Part shown: in pieces, positions 45,141 through 54,027 of the stretch
Numbering within the stretch: the first letter of the stretch is position 1
Layout: each line of letters opens with the position of its first letter
Assembly: GCA_030053945.1 (NCBI GenBank)
Contig: JASGCW010000004.1
Coordinates: forward strand, 1 to 64,000
Source of the DNA: Limnohabitans sp.
GTDB taxonomy: Bacteria; Bacteroidota; Bacteroidia; Flavobacteriales; Flavobacteriaceae
DNA length: 64,000 nt
Reading direction: 5' to 3'
Made by a program: the position numbers and the translations under genes
Notes under the pieces: generated by a model
Told to the model about the DNA's origin: nothing
What the model saw: only the letters and a program-made list of their open reading frames with translations
Databases searched by the model: none

Positions 45141-47642
45141 ATGAAACATCTTCATTTATTATTGTTTTTTTTGATCACGATAACGTCTTCAGCACAAACT
45201 AAAGTTAGTGGTGTTGTATATGATGACACAAAACAGCCCTTGCCTTATGTTAATATCTATTTTAAAGGTAATAAAACTGGAGTTGCTTCAGATGAAAATG
45301 GAAAATTTTCTATAGAATCGGATAAAGATTTTAGAGCGATTATTGTGAAATATGCAGGATTTGAGGATCTTGAGGTGAGCTTGAAAACTTCAGTTACAAC
45401 AAATCTTAAAGTCGTTTTGTCTTCTGCAAAACAATTAAACGAAGTTGTAATTGTTAGTAAACCTAAAAAACACCTTAAAAAAGAAGAAAATCCAGCTTAT
45501 AAGATTTTGCAGGGTATTTGGAAAAATAAAAAGAAAAACGGTTTACAGTTGGTGAAGAACTACGAATATACTAGATACACATCTGTTGCAAATGGATTGA
45601 GTAATTTAGATAGTATTTTCTTGAAAAAAGTTTTAGGGAAGCAATATGATAGTGTTATCAAAATAGCTGAACAGGAGAAAAATCAAAAAACATTTATTAT
45701 TCCTACTTATTTAAGAGAAATCAATGAAAAAGTTTATGGGGATAATCAGCTTAATAAAATTAGAGAAGATATTGAAGGAGAGCGTACTACTGGCTTAGCA
45801 GACAAAGGATTTGTTATGGAAAAAATAGCAAATTTTATAAAACCTTTTGATATTTATGATGATGATGTGGTGATTTTAAATAAAACTTTTGCAAGTCCTA
45901 TATCAACTCGTGGGTATGGTATGTATGAATACTTGCTGAAAGATAGTATTCAGGAGGGAAATAAAAAGATTTATGATATTTATTTCTTTCCAAGAAATAG
46001 CCAAGATTTGTTGTTTCAAGGACATTTTAAAGTAGTTGACAAGACTTTTGCAATAACTGAAGTTTCGATGCGAAATAATGCAAAAGTTAACTTGAACTTT
46101 GTGAGAAATTTATCTATCGAAAAAACATATACTATTCAGGATAATGACGTGTATCTTCCAGAGAGAGAAACTTATGAGGGAGACTTTACCTTATTGACTA
46201 AAGATGATGAAGAAAAAGGGATGTATCTCAAAAAGAATATTTTGTATTCTGATTATCTTTTTGATAAACCTAAAGAAGCTGTTTTTTATGATGGTCAAGT
46301 AGTTCAGACAAAAGCGAAGCAATTTGAAAAAGATGACACTTATTGGCAACAATTGAATAATAGAGAAGCAGGTATAAATAATACTAGAAATATTATTACA
46401 GATTTAGGAAATAATAAGCGAATAAAGAGAGTAACAAATATCATTACGATTCTTTCTTCTGGTTATTTTACTTTGTTCAAGAATATTCAATACGGATCAA
46501 TTTATCAGTCAATCGCAAATAATGATATAGAAGGGATTAGACTTAAGGCTGGATTTAGAACTTTTAAAACGGTTAATGATTTATTTCGAGTTAATGGTTA
46601 TTTAGCTTATGGTTTACGTGATCACAGACCTAAATTTGGGTTAAGTGCAAGGTATTTAGTGAATTCTTCACCTCGCATTACTGTAGGTGCTGGTTATTTA
46701 GATGATAATTTGCAATTGAGTAATATTGGGTTAGAAGAAACCGAACTAATTCCATCAGGACCTAATACTAATGTTATTATTGCTAGAGGGCAAAACTTTA
46801 CCTTGACAAATACTAAAAAGGCCGTAGCTAGTTTTGATTTGCAACCTACAAATAATTTGAAATTTAATTTTTCATCAGTTTTTAGAAGAATGATTTCGGC
46901 AGATGTAGATCATTTTTCTATGGCATATCAATTGCCAAATGAATTAGAGAAAAATGCAATAAATGATTTTGCTACAAGTTTAGCAGTAGTATATACTCCT
47001 AAAAGAGATGTATATGGTTTTGGGGTAGATCAAACATATACTGGTCGTCTATATTCGACTTTAAGTGTTAAATATACACACGGATTTAAAGGAATGTTAA
47101 ATAGCGATTTTAATTATGATAAAATTCAAGCTATGTATACTAAGCCTTTGCAATTGAGTAATTTTGGTGTGCTTAGAATGAATTTTGAAATAGCTAAAGT
47201 TTTTCAAAGAGTACCATTGTCATTGTTGACACCAGTTGTAGTGAATCAAGCTTATTCTATATCACCTACAGCATTTTCTTTACTTGATTTCTATGATTTA
47301 ACAACCGATAAATATGCCTCTGTTAAATTTGAACATCATTTTAATGGTTTAATTTTTAATAGATTGCCGTTTATAAAAAAGCTAAAGCTAAGGGAAGTTT
47401 TGTTTTATAAAGGTATAGTTGGAGATATTTCTCAAGAAAATAGAGATATAAATAAATCTTCAATAGTTTATAATGCTCCAACAAGGGTGTATTCAGAATA
47501 TGGTTTTGGAATCGAAAATATAGGATTAGGTAACTTTAAACCAATTAGAGTTGATTTTATTTGGAGAAGTAATTTTACAGATTTGAATGGGACTGTTCCG
47601 CCAAATTTTGGAGTTCGTTTCGGTTTCTTTCCAGAGTTTTAA
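45141..47642 (+). CDS. DUF5686 outer-membrane protein with carboxypeptidase-regulatory-like domain
   Basis: 833 residues from the ATG at 45141 (MKHLHLLLFFLITITSSAQ, signal peptide). Residues ~20-110 form a carboxypeptidase-regulatory-like β-sandwich (VSGVVYDDTKQPLPYVNIYF), followed by LNEVVIVSKPKKH and the DUF5686 region (ENPAYKILQGIWKNKKKNG, PISTRGYGMYEYLLKDS). The C-terminal ~450 residues alternate aromatic and small residues as in an outer-membrane barrel, ending NFGVRFGFFPEF. No plug or TonB box, so not a classical TonB-dependent transporter. Function unknown; its stop overlaps the start of the glycosylase gene (TAATG). Confidence 0.85.
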   Translation: MKHLHLLLFFLITITSSAQTKVSGVVYDDTKQPLPYVNIYFKGNKTGVASDENGKFSIESDKDFRAIIVKYAGFEDLEVSLKTSVTTNLKVVLSSAKQLNEVVIVSKPKKHLKKEENPAYKILQGIWKNKKKNGLQLVKNYEYTRYTSVANGLSNLDSIFLKKVLGKQYDSVIKIAEQEKNQKTFIIPTYLREINEKVYGDNQLNKIREDIEGERTTGLADKGFVMEKIANFIKPFDIYDDDVVILNKTFASPISTRGYGMYEYLLKDSIQEGNKKIYDIYFFPRNSQDLLFQGHFKVVDKTFAITEVSMRNNAKVNLNFVRNLSIEKTYTIQDNDVYLPERETYEGDFTLLTKDDEEKGMYLKKNILYSDYLFDKPKEAVFYDGQVVQTKAKQFEKDDTYWQQLNNREAGINNTRNIITDLGNNKRIKRVTNIITILSSGYFTLFKNIQYGSIYQSIANNDIEGIRLKAGFRTFKTVNDLFRVNGYLAYGLRDHRPKFGLSARYLVNSSPRITVGAGYLDDNLQLSNIGLEETELIPSGPNTNVIIARGQNFTLTNTKKAVASFDLQPTNNLKFNFSSVFRRMISADVDHFSMAYQLPNELEKNAINDFATSLAVVYTPKRDVYGFGVDQTYTGRLYSTLSVKYTHGFKGMLNSDFNYDKIQAMYTKPLQLSNFGVLRMNFEIAKVFQRVPLSLLTPVVVNQAYSISPTAFSLLDFYDLTTDKYASVKFEHHFNGLIFNRLPFIKKLKLREVLFYKGIVGDISQENRDINKSSIVYNAPTRVYSEYGFGIENIGLGNFKPIRVDFIWRSNFTDLNGTVPPNFGVRFGFFPEF

Positions 47643-48253
47643 TGAAGAAAGCATTTGATTTTTTAATACAAGAAGATAAAATTTTCGGGCAAATTGTAGA
47701 TACCTACGGTTTGCCCGAAGTTATTCCGTCTAGACCTGAAGGTTTTGAGACGTTAATGTTGTTAATTTTAGAACAGCAAGTCTCTATAGATTCTGCTAAA
47801 GCTACTTTTTTAAGGATTAGAGCTTCAGTTTTAGAGATTTTACCAGAAAAATTAGTCGATTTGACAGATGACGAATACCGTGTACTAGGGGTAAGTAGAC
47901 AAAAAGCAAAATATATTCGTGGTTTATCGGAGTCGATACTTGCTAATGAGATTGATTTACAAAGTTTGTCACAAAAGTCTTCGGAAGAAGTTATATTAGA
48001 GTTGATACAACTAAAAGGAATAGGAAATTGGACAATAGATATTTATTTAATGTTTTGTTTGAAAAAAGAAGATGTATTTCCTATTGGTGATATCGCGGTT
48101 GTAAATACAATGAAAGAATTATTAGGAATCCATACAAAAGAAGAAATGGAACTCTATTCTCAAAAATGGTCTCCTTATAGAAGTTATGCAACTTTTTTGC
48201 TTTGGCATTATTATTTGATGAAAAGAGGTAGAAAAATAAGTTATCAATATTAA
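47642..48253 (+). CDS. AlkA-like HhH-GPD DNA-3-methyladenine glycosylase
   Basis: 203 residues. The helix-hairpin-helix LIQLKGIGNWTIDIYLMFCL and the catalytic Asp in FPIGDIAV are the HhH-GPD signature. VSIDSAKATFLRIRA and LGVSRQKAKYIRGLSESI match the AlkA subfamily without an N-terminal domain. Removes alkylated bases. Coupled to the DUF5686 gene by a one-base overlap, probably just co-transcribed. Confidence 0.88.
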   Translation: MKKAFDFLIQEDKIFGQIVDTYGLPEVIPSRPEGFETLMLLILEQQVSIDSAKATFLRIRASVLEILPEKLVDLTDDEYRVLGVSRQKAKYIRGLSESILANEIDLQSLSQKSSEEVILELIQLKGIGNWTIDIYLMFCLKKEDVFPIGDIAVVNTMKELLGIHTKEEMELYSQKWSPYRSYATFLLWHYYLMKRGRKISYQY

Positions 48254-48313
48254 ATTTAGGTTAATCACTAAAAAAACTTTTCACTTTTCACTTTTTACTT
48301 TTTACTTTTTACG

Positions 48314-48321
48314 TACCTTTG
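48314..48321 (+). promoter_or_regulatory. Putative -7 box TACCTTTG for ppa
   Basis: Exact TANNTTTG, 29 bases before the ATG, preceded by direct repeats of actttttactttttac (48281-48312). Confidence 0.5.
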
Positions 48322-48350
48322 CACCCTCAAAAATAAAAAGTTAATAAAAA

Positions 48351-48884
48351 ATGACTGCAGATAAAGTAAAAACTTTCGACGTTTTAGTTGAAATTCCTCG
48401 TGGAAGCCGTAATAAATATGAATATGATTTTGATTTGAAAAGAATGCGTTTTGACCGTATGTTATTTTCATCAATGATGTATCCAGCAGATTACGGATTT
48501 ATTCCAGAAACTTTAGCGTTAGATGGTGATCCTTTGGATGTTTTAGTATTAGTTACAAAACCAACTTTTCCTGGTTGTGTGATTGAAGTAAAACCAATTG
48601 GAGTTTTCCATATGGCAGATGATAAAGGACCAGATGAAAAAGTTATTTGTGTTCCTGTTTCTGATCCTATTTGGAATAAATTAAATGATTTATCAGACAT
48701 CAATCCGCACTTATTAAAAGAAATTGAACACTTTTTTGAAGTTTATAAAGATTTAGAAAATAAACAAGTAGATGTTCAAGGTTGGGGTGATGTAAATGAA
48801 GCACAACAAATTCTAAAAGAATGTGTAGATCGCTTTAACGCTATAGAAAACAGACCTGAAGGGTTGTTTAGCATAAAACAATAA
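48351..48884 (+). CDS. ppa: Inorganic pyrophosphatase (family I)
   Basis: 177 residues. VEIPRGSRNKYEYDF, MYPADYGFIPET and the metal site DGDPLDVLV are the family I hallmarks. Hydrolyses pyrophosphate in the cytoplasm. The gene beside it encodes the membrane-bound pyrophosphatase HppA, so both ways of using PPi lie together. An imperfect 18-20-bp inverted repeat (48890-48945) lies right after the stop. Confidence 0.96.
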   Translation: MTADKVKTFDVLVEIPRGSRNKYEYDFDLKRMRFDRMLFSSMMYPADYGFIPETLALDGDPLDVLVLVTKPTFPGCVIEVKPIGVFHMADDKGPDEKVICVPVSDPIWNKLNDLSDINPHLLKEIEHFFEVYKDLENKQVDVQGWGDVNEAQQILKECVDRFNAIENRPEGLFSIKQ

Positions 48885-48889
48885 TTATT

Positions 48890-48945
48890 TAGAAAATATT
48901 CTTTTTGCTGGGTTTTGGTTAGTATTTAGCAAAAGAATCTTTCTA
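48890..48945. repeat. Long imperfect inverted repeat downstream of ppa
   Basis: TAGAAAATATTCTTTTTGCT (48890-48909) faces AGCAAAAGAATCTTTCTA (48928-48945), which differ only by two short bulges. With the 18-base loop this makes a sizeable RNA hairpin 5 bases after the ppa stop. It has no T run after it. Confidence 0.6.
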
Positions 48946-48985
48946 GGTTTATCTTAGTAACACAAGCATAAATCTCGTATTGGTT

Positions 48986-49020
48986 AAAAAGCAGCATTTC
49001 TGTTGAAATGTTGCTTTTTT
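48986..49020 (+). terminator. Terminator between ppa and hppA
   Basis: AAAAAGCAGCATTT-CTGTTG-AAATGTTGCTTTTT(T), one G-U pair. It either ends the ppa transcript or lies in the hppA leader; the hppA start is 58 bases downstream. Confidence 0.8.
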
Positions 49021-49077
49021 ATTTACATTGATTTCAATATATTTACGAATATTAATTTACTAACCAACAAACAAATT

Positions 49078-51651
49078 ATGAATTCAATGATGATTTATGT
49101 GCCAATAGTTATGGCTCTTGTAGGGCTTGCATTTATGGCAATGAAAAGAGCTTGGGTGCTCAAACAAGATGCTGGTGACGGCAAAATGAAAGAAATTTCA
49201 GATTATATTTATGAAGGTGCCTTGGCTTTTCTTAAAGCTGAATACAGATTATTAGCAATATTTGTGCTTTTGTCAAGCGTGGTATTAGCAGGTATCACTT
49301 TTTTACCTGGTGTAAAAACTCATATGTTAATTGTAGTTGCATTTGTTTTTGGAGCATTCTTTTCGGCTTTAGCTGGTAATATGGGAATGAAAATAGCCAC
49401 TAAAACGAATGTTCGTACAACACAAGCTGCTCGTACAAGTTTGCCTCAAGCTTTAAAAGTATCTTTTGGAGGTGGAACTGTTATGGGGTTAGGAGTTGCT
49501 GGTTTAGCAGTATTAGGTCTTACTGGTTTCTTTATTATTTTCTTTAAAGTATTTATGGGAGGCGTTTGGACTTCTACTGATGATATGACCATTGTTTTGG
49601 AGACATTAGCTGGGTTTTCTTTGGGTGCCGAATCTATTGCCTTATTTGCACGTGTAGGAGGAGGGATTTATACGAAAGCTGCCGATGTTGGAGCTGATTT
49701 AGTGGGTAAAGTAGAAGCTGGTATCCCTGAGGATGATCCTCGTAATCCAGCAACTATTGCAGATAACGTAGGAGACAATGTTGGAGATGTTGCAGGTATG
49801 GGAGCCGATTTGTTTGGTTCGTATGTGGCCACAGTTTTAGCAGCAATGGTGCTTGGGAACTATGTAATTAAAGATATGGGAGGCGCTATTCAAGACGTTT
49901 TTGGAGGTATAGGGCCTATCTTATTGCCTATGGCAATTGCAGGTTTCGGTATTTTATTTTCTATTGTAGGAACTATGCTGGTGAAAATCTCAAGTGACGA
50001 CGCAAAGGAAGCCCAAGTTCAAAAAGCATTGAATATTGGTAACTGGGTTTCGATTACTTTAACTGCTGTATCATGTTTCTTTTTAGTGCAACATATGTTG
50101 CCAGAGGTAATGACAATGGAATTCTTTGGTGAAGGAGCACAACAAATATCTTCTATGAGGGTGTTTTATGCAACATTGATAGGGCTTTTTGTGGGTGGAG
50201 CTATTTCATCAGTTACAGAATACTACACAGGATTAGGGACAAAACCAGTTTTGGCTATTGTTCAAAAATCATCAACAGGAGCGGGAACAAATGTAATTGC
50301 TGGTTTGGCAACAGGAATGATTTCAACTTTTCCAACTGTATTATTGTTTGCAGGTGCAATTTGGGCAACCTATGCATTAGCAGGGTTTTATGGAGTAGCT
50401 TTAGCAGCTTCAGCAATGATGGCAACAACCGCAATGCAATTAGCTATTGATGCTTTTGGACCAATTTCTGATAATGCTGGAGGTATAGCCGAAATGAGTG
50501 AATTACCTAAAGAGGTTCGTACTCGTACAGATATTTTGGACTCAGTAGGAAATACTACAGCAGCTACTGGAAAAGGTTTTGCTATCGCTTCAGCAGCATT
50601 GACATCGTTGGCTTTATTTGCTGCCTATGTGACTTTTACGGGTATTGACGGGATTAATATTTTTAAAGCTCCAGTTTTAGCAATGTTGTTTGTGGGTGGA
50701 ATGATACCTGTAGTTTTCTCTGCTTTAGCAATGAATTCTGTTGGAAAAGCTGCAATGGATATGGTATATGAAGTGCGTCGTCAGTTCAAAGAAATTCCAG
50801 GAATTATGGAAGGAACAGGCAAACCCCAATATGGGAAATGTGTGGAGATTTCGACTAAAGCAGCATTACGTGAAATGATGTTGCCAGGTATTTTAACAAT
50901 AGGTTTTCCTATTGCAATTGTGTTAGTTGGTAAATTAGTATATGGAAGCAACAATCAGTTAATAGCTGAAATGCTTGGAGGATATATGGCTGGAGTAACA
51001 GTTTCTGGTGTGCTATGGGCGGTATTCCAAAATAATGCAGGTGGGGCTTGGGATAATGCAAAAAAATCTTTTGAAGCAGGTGTTATGATTAATGGCGAAA
51101 TGACTTACAAAGGTTCAGATGCTCATAAAGCAGCTGTGACAGGTGATACTGTGGGAGATCCGTTTAAAGATACTTCTGGACCATCAATGAATATTTTAAT
51201 CAAATTGACTTGCTTGATTGGTTTAGTTATTGCTCCTATATTAGGTTCTGGACATTCTGAAGGAATGGGTGTCAAAGAAGATTGTTGTGTAAAAAAAGAA
51301 AATGTATGTAAAGAATCCAAATGTGATTTGTCAAAGTGCGCTACAATGACTAAAGAGGAATGTGCTAAAATGTGTGAAGACAATGGTTGCTCTGACGAAT
51401 GTAAAGAGAAATGTTTGTCACAATATGATGCAAACGGCAAATATGTTGGTGATAAGGCTGAAGTAATGAAATGTGGTAAATGCGATATGAGCAAATGTGC
51501 TACAATGACAAAGGATGAATGTGCTAAAATGTGTGATGAGAATGGTTGTTCTCCTGAAGAAAAAGAAAAATGTTTGTCTATGTATGATGAAAATGGAAAG
51601 TTTATAGATGATAAATCAAGTGAAAAATCTTGTTGTTCAGCTAAGAAATGA
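49078..51651 (+). CDS. hppA: Membrane-bound pyrophosphatase (K+-dependent type) with Cys-rich tail
   Basis: 857 residues from the ATG at 49078 (MNSMMIYVPIVMALVGLAFM). About 16 transmembrane segments, with catalytic loops GADLVGKVEAGIPEDDPRNP, ADNVGDNVGDVAGMGADL, FGPISDNAGGIAEM and AVTGDTVGDPFKDTSGPS. The K+-dependence position is Ala (GNTTAATGKG), so it should be a K+-requiring Na+ or H+ pump driven by PPi. After the last helix (about residue 730) comes a tail of ~127 residues with 19 Cys, including two 46-residue repeats (51319-51456 and 51478-51615) each containing SKCATMTK and EKCLS. Family members normally stop near residue 730. Both termini of this family face the periplasm, so the tail should be periplasmic. 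Tail function unknown; metal binding is suggested by the Cys content. Confidence 0.95.
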   Translation: MNSMMIYVPIVMALVGLAFMAMKRAWVLKQDAGDGKMKEISDYIYEGALAFLKAEYRLLAIFVLLSSVVLAGITFLPGVKTHMLIVVAFVFGAFFSALAGNMGMKIATKTNVRTTQAARTSLPQALKVSFGGGTVMGLGVAGLAVLGLTGFFIIFFKVFMGGVWTSTDDMTIVLETLAGFSLGAESIALFARVGGGIYTKAADVGADLVGKVEAGIPEDDPRNPATIADNVGDNVGDVAGMGADLFGSYVATVLAAMVLGNYVIKDMGGAIQDVFGGIGPILLPMAIAGFGILFSIVGTMLVKISSDDAKEAQVQKALNIGNWVSITLTAVSCFFLVQHMLPEVMTMEFFGEGAQQISSMRVFYATLIGLFVGGAISSVTEYYTGLGTKPVLAIVQKSSTGAGTNVIAGLATGMISTFPTVLLFAGAIWATYALAGFYGVALAASAMMATTAMQLAIDAFGPISDNAGGIAEMSELPKEVRTRTDILDSVGNTTAATGKGFAIASAALTSLALFAAYVTFTGIDGINIFKAPVLAMLFVGGMIPVVFSALAMNSVGKAAMDMVYEVRRQFKEIPGIMEGTGKPQYGKCVEISTKAALREMMLPGILTIGFPIAIVLVGKLVYGSNNQLIAEMLGGYMAGVTVSGVLWAVFQNNAGGAWDNAKKSFEAGVMINGEMTYKGSDAHKAAVTGDTVGDPFKDTSGPSMNILIKLTCLIGLVIAPILGSGHSEGMGVKEDCCVKKENVCKESKCDLSKCATMTKEECAKMCEDNGCSDECKEKCLSQYDANGKYVGDKAEVMKCGKCDMSKCATMTKDECAKMCDENGCSPEEKEKCLSMYDENGKFIDDKSSEKSCCSAKK
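51319..51615 (+). repeat. Two 46-residue Cys-rich repeats in the hppA tail
   Basis: Copies at 51319-51456 and 51478-51615, offset 159 bases. Each has Cys at equivalent positions (KCDxSKCATMTK, ECAKMC, GCS, EKC) and ends in a D-x-N-G-K loop (YDANGKYV, YDENGKFI). The first copy has one extra Cys (SDEC). Confidence 0.9.
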
Positions 51652-51656
51652 TAAAT

Positions 51657-51687
51657 AAAAACTCCTTCTTTTAGAAGGAGTTTTTTT
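51657..51687 (+). terminator. Terminator after hppA
   Basis: AAAAACTCCTTC-TTTTA-GAAGGAGTTTTTTT immediately after the hppA stop. Confidence 0.92.
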
Positions 51688-51790
51688 ATGTTTTGAGATG
51701 TTGTTTTTTAAACAGCTTTGTGTTTAATAGAATATTATATAAATAACATTAAGATAATTCTTACTTAATGATATTCTGTAAGTAACTTTT

Positions 51791-51798
51791 TAAGTTTG
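51791..51798 (+). promoter_or_regulatory. Putative -7 box TAAGTTTG
   Basis: Exact TANNTTTG, 21 bases before the ATG at 51820. No matching -33. Confidence 0.4.
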
Positions 51799-51819
51799 CT
51801 AAACTTTAAACAAACAACG

Positions 51820-52281
51820 ATGAACTTAAAAAGATTTTTTTTATTAGTATTAGTATTTGCAGGAATGCATACTTATTCCCAAAAGTGGAACTTTCTTTCG
51901 GAAATTTCAAAGATCAACAGTGTTAATTATCACTTGTGGGTTTCTGGAGTTAAAGGTGGAGGTAGTGGAGCAAACTTTACAATTACTTTAAAAGAACCTA
52001 TGGTAGGTTTAGAACTGGAGAAAATGTTGTATAATTCACAATTAGCAGAGTTTAGAACAAATGATGGGTTAGTTTATACTACTAGTTATTACTATCCTAG
52101 TGATGACGAACCTGTTTTTGAACCTAAAGAAGATGCCGATAGACAGCGAACAAATTCTTGTGCAGACGATAAAAAAGCTTCAAGGGGTACTTATATAAGA
52201 CTTTATTTTAGATTACCTAATGGTTTTTATTTAGTTAAAAGATTTTTTGCACAAGAGTTGAGTACGGTTTTTTATCCATAA
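51820..52281 (+). CDS. Secreted protein of unknown function
   Basis: 153 residues from the ATG at 51820 (MNLKRFFLLVLVFAGMHTYSQ signal peptide); the frame reaches a TTG at 51796, but that start is in the promoter. The mature part is β-rich (ANFTITLKEPMVGLELEKML, YIRLYFRLPNGFYLVKRFF). No family was recognised. Alone between two terminators. Confidence 0.75.
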   Translation: MNLKRFFLLVLVFAGMHTYSQKWNFLSEISKINSVNYHLWVSGVKGGGSGANFTITLKEPMVGLELEKMLYNSQLAEFRTNDGLVYTTSYYYPSDDEPVFEPKEDADRQRTNSCADDKKASRGTYIRLYFRLPNGFYLVKRFFAQELSTVFYP

Positions 52282-52296
52282 AATAATTTATAATAA

Positions 52297-52337
52297 CAAA
52301 CAACAATGCCTTCTTTTAAAGAAGGCATTGTTGTTTG
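52297..52337. terminator. Long perfect hairpin between convergent genes
   Basis: CAAACAACAATGCCTTC / GAAGGCATTGTTGTTTG, a perfect 17-bp stem with a 7-base loop (TTTTAAA). Convergent position supports a bidirectional terminator, though there is no long T run. Confidence 0.75.
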
Positions 52338-52349
52338 AATTCTTTAATG

Positions 52350-52964
52350 TTAAAACAAACCATTAATTTCAGCATCAATTTTATTAATAATCATACCTAA
52401 ATCTTCAGGGTTGTCCACAAAGTTTATGTTGTCAACATCAATGATTAATAATTTACCTTTGTTATAGGTTTGAATCCAACCTTCATAACGTTCATTTAAT
52501 CGGCTTAAATAATCTATCGAAATTGTATTTTCATATTCACGACCGCGTTTGTGAATTTGTCCTACCAAATTAGGAATTGAACTTCTTAGGTAGATTAATA
52601 AATCAGGAGGGCCAACTAAGTTTTCCATCAATTCGAATAATGATGTGTAATTCTCATAATCACGATTACTCATAAGTCCCATTGCGTGAAGATTAGGGGC
52701 AAAAATATGAGCATCTTCATAAATGGTTCTATCTTGGATTATTTTTTTTCCACTTTGTCTTATTTTTAAAATCTGGCGAAAACGACTATTCAAAAAATAA
52801 ATCTGAAGGTTAAAACTCCATCTGTCCATCGAATGGTAGAAATCGTCTAGATAAGGATTTTCGTCCACATCTTCAAAGTGTGGCTCCCATTTAAAATGTT
52901 TTGATAATAGTCTGGTCAAAGTTGTTTTTCCGGCCCCTATATTTCCTGCAACTGCTATATGCAT
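52350..52964 (-). CDS. Deoxynucleoside kinase
   Basis: 204 residues. P-loop MHIAVAGNIGAGKTTLTRLL, the Glu/Arg substrate site EDVDENPYLDDF with RWSFNLQIYFLN, IIQDRTIYEDAHIF (DRx motif) and the lid region IHKRGREYEN. Belongs to the deoxyadenosine/deoxyguanosine kinase group and salvages deoxynucleosides. Its ATG overlaps the stop of the upstream gene by one base. Confidence 0.92.
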   Translation of the reverse strand: MHIAVAGNIGAGKTTLTRLLSKHFKWEPHFEDVDENPYLDDFYHSMDRWSFNLQIYFLNSRFRQILKIRQSGKKIIQDRTIYEDAHIFAPNLHAMGLMSNRDYENYTSLFELMENLVGPPDLLIYLRSSIPNLVGQIHKRGREYENTISIDYLSRLNERYEGWIQTYNKGKLLIIDVDNINFVDNPEDLGMIINKIDAEINGLF

Positions 52965-53761
52965 TATGGTAAATTAATTTTATAATTAGTTAATCCTTCT
53001 GTGGTAAAAATAGCTAAATTTTGGTTTTTGTAATGAAAACTTAGAAAGCTTTTTTGAACAATTTCTATAGGGTAGGAAATTTTCTTTTTGAAGTTAAATA
53101 GGGTTAATGTTTTATCCTTCTCATAAATCAAAAAATCATCATCACTGCTAGAAATAGTATCAAAGGAAGGGATTTTTCCTAAATAACTTTTTTTGCCAAA
53201 AATATCTGAAGCGAAAAAATTATTATCGGTATCTATCCAGAAAAAGTTATTGAAGGTACTCCAGTAATTTTTAATAGTTTTGTCGAAAGTTATTCCAATA
53301 TATCTGAAAGTGTTATTTTGAAAATTGTAAATTCCTAGCTGTTGATTGAGTTGATTGAAAATCCAATAGGAATTTTGAGAGGCTGTGCCAGTAGCTCCTA
53401 AAAGTATTTCTGAATTTATTTCGTTAAAATTAATTTTTCTAATTTCATTGAGTTGACTATCCAAAGCAATTATCGTATTAAAGCTTTCATAAAAGACTAT
53501 TACACGTAAGGGATTTTGTAAATCTACTTTGGTTATTTTTCCTAGACTGATGTTTTGATATTCGAATTTTAAATTGTTGTTGGTTTTTATTAATTTATTT
53601 TGATTTATAAAATAATGAAAACCAAGGTCATCGTTTCCTATATATATGTCTGCATTGATGATAATTGAATCATTTAGATGTTCTTCAATGCTTATTTTGT
53701 TTTCTTGCGAAAAGGTAAGAAATGAAGTGAAGATTGAAATTAATAAAATGATTTTTTTCAT
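52964..53761 (-). CDS. Secreted β-propeller-like protein of unknown function
   Basis: 265 residues. Signal peptide MKKIILLISIFTSFLTFSQ. The mature part has regularly spaced β-strand pairs with aromatic/Asn turns (NSYWIFNQLNQQLGIYNFQN, NNFFWIDTDNNFFASDIFGK, DDFLIYEKDKTLTLFNFKKK), consistent with a β-propeller. No family was recognised. Overlaps the kinase start by one base; the two are probably co-transcribed but unlikely to be functionally linked. Confidence 0.7.
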   Translation of the reverse strand: MKKIILLISIFTSFLTFSQENKISIEEHLNDSIIINADIYIGNDDLGFHYFINQNKLIKTNNNLKFEYQNISLGKITKVDLQNPLRVIVFYESFNTIIALDSQLNEIRKINFNEINSEILLGATGTASQNSYWIFNQLNQQLGIYNFQNNTFRYIGITFDKTIKNYWSTFNNFFWIDTDNNFFASDIFGKKSYLGKIPSFDTISSSDDDFLIYEKDKTLTLFNFKKKISYPIEIVQKSFLSFHYKNQNLAIFTTEGLTNYKINLP

Positions 53762-53884
53762 AAAACTAAATTACAATTAAACTTTTAATAATTTTAGTAG
53801 TCTGACTGAAAACAATTTTGTAATAATAATATTCGTAACAAAATTTTAAAAAAGCGACATATACATTAAATAAAAATTTTTATT

Positions 53885-53968
53885 ATGAAATCGCCACTAA
53901 CAATAGGTTTGTTGAAAACAATTGAAAAATCATCGAACACCGATAAAAATAAATTCAATGTGAGATAA
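53885..53968 (+). other. Possible 27-residue small ORF
   Basis: ATG at 53885, stop at 53966-53968, giving a basic peptide starting MKSPLTIGLLKTIEKS. It is in the leader of the first GLPGLI gene and follows an AT-rich stretch. No homology can be judged; it may be chance. Confidence 0.2.
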
Positions 53969-54027
53969 ACACCAATGAAGATAAGGCGATACCATATGAC
54001 AAATGAAAAACAAATAATTATTTACAT

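Noticed and set aside
53762..54027. TTAAC operator array before the first GLPGLI gene
   Set aside because: Only scattered TAAC/TTAA fragments occur; no 10-bp-spaced direct repeats.
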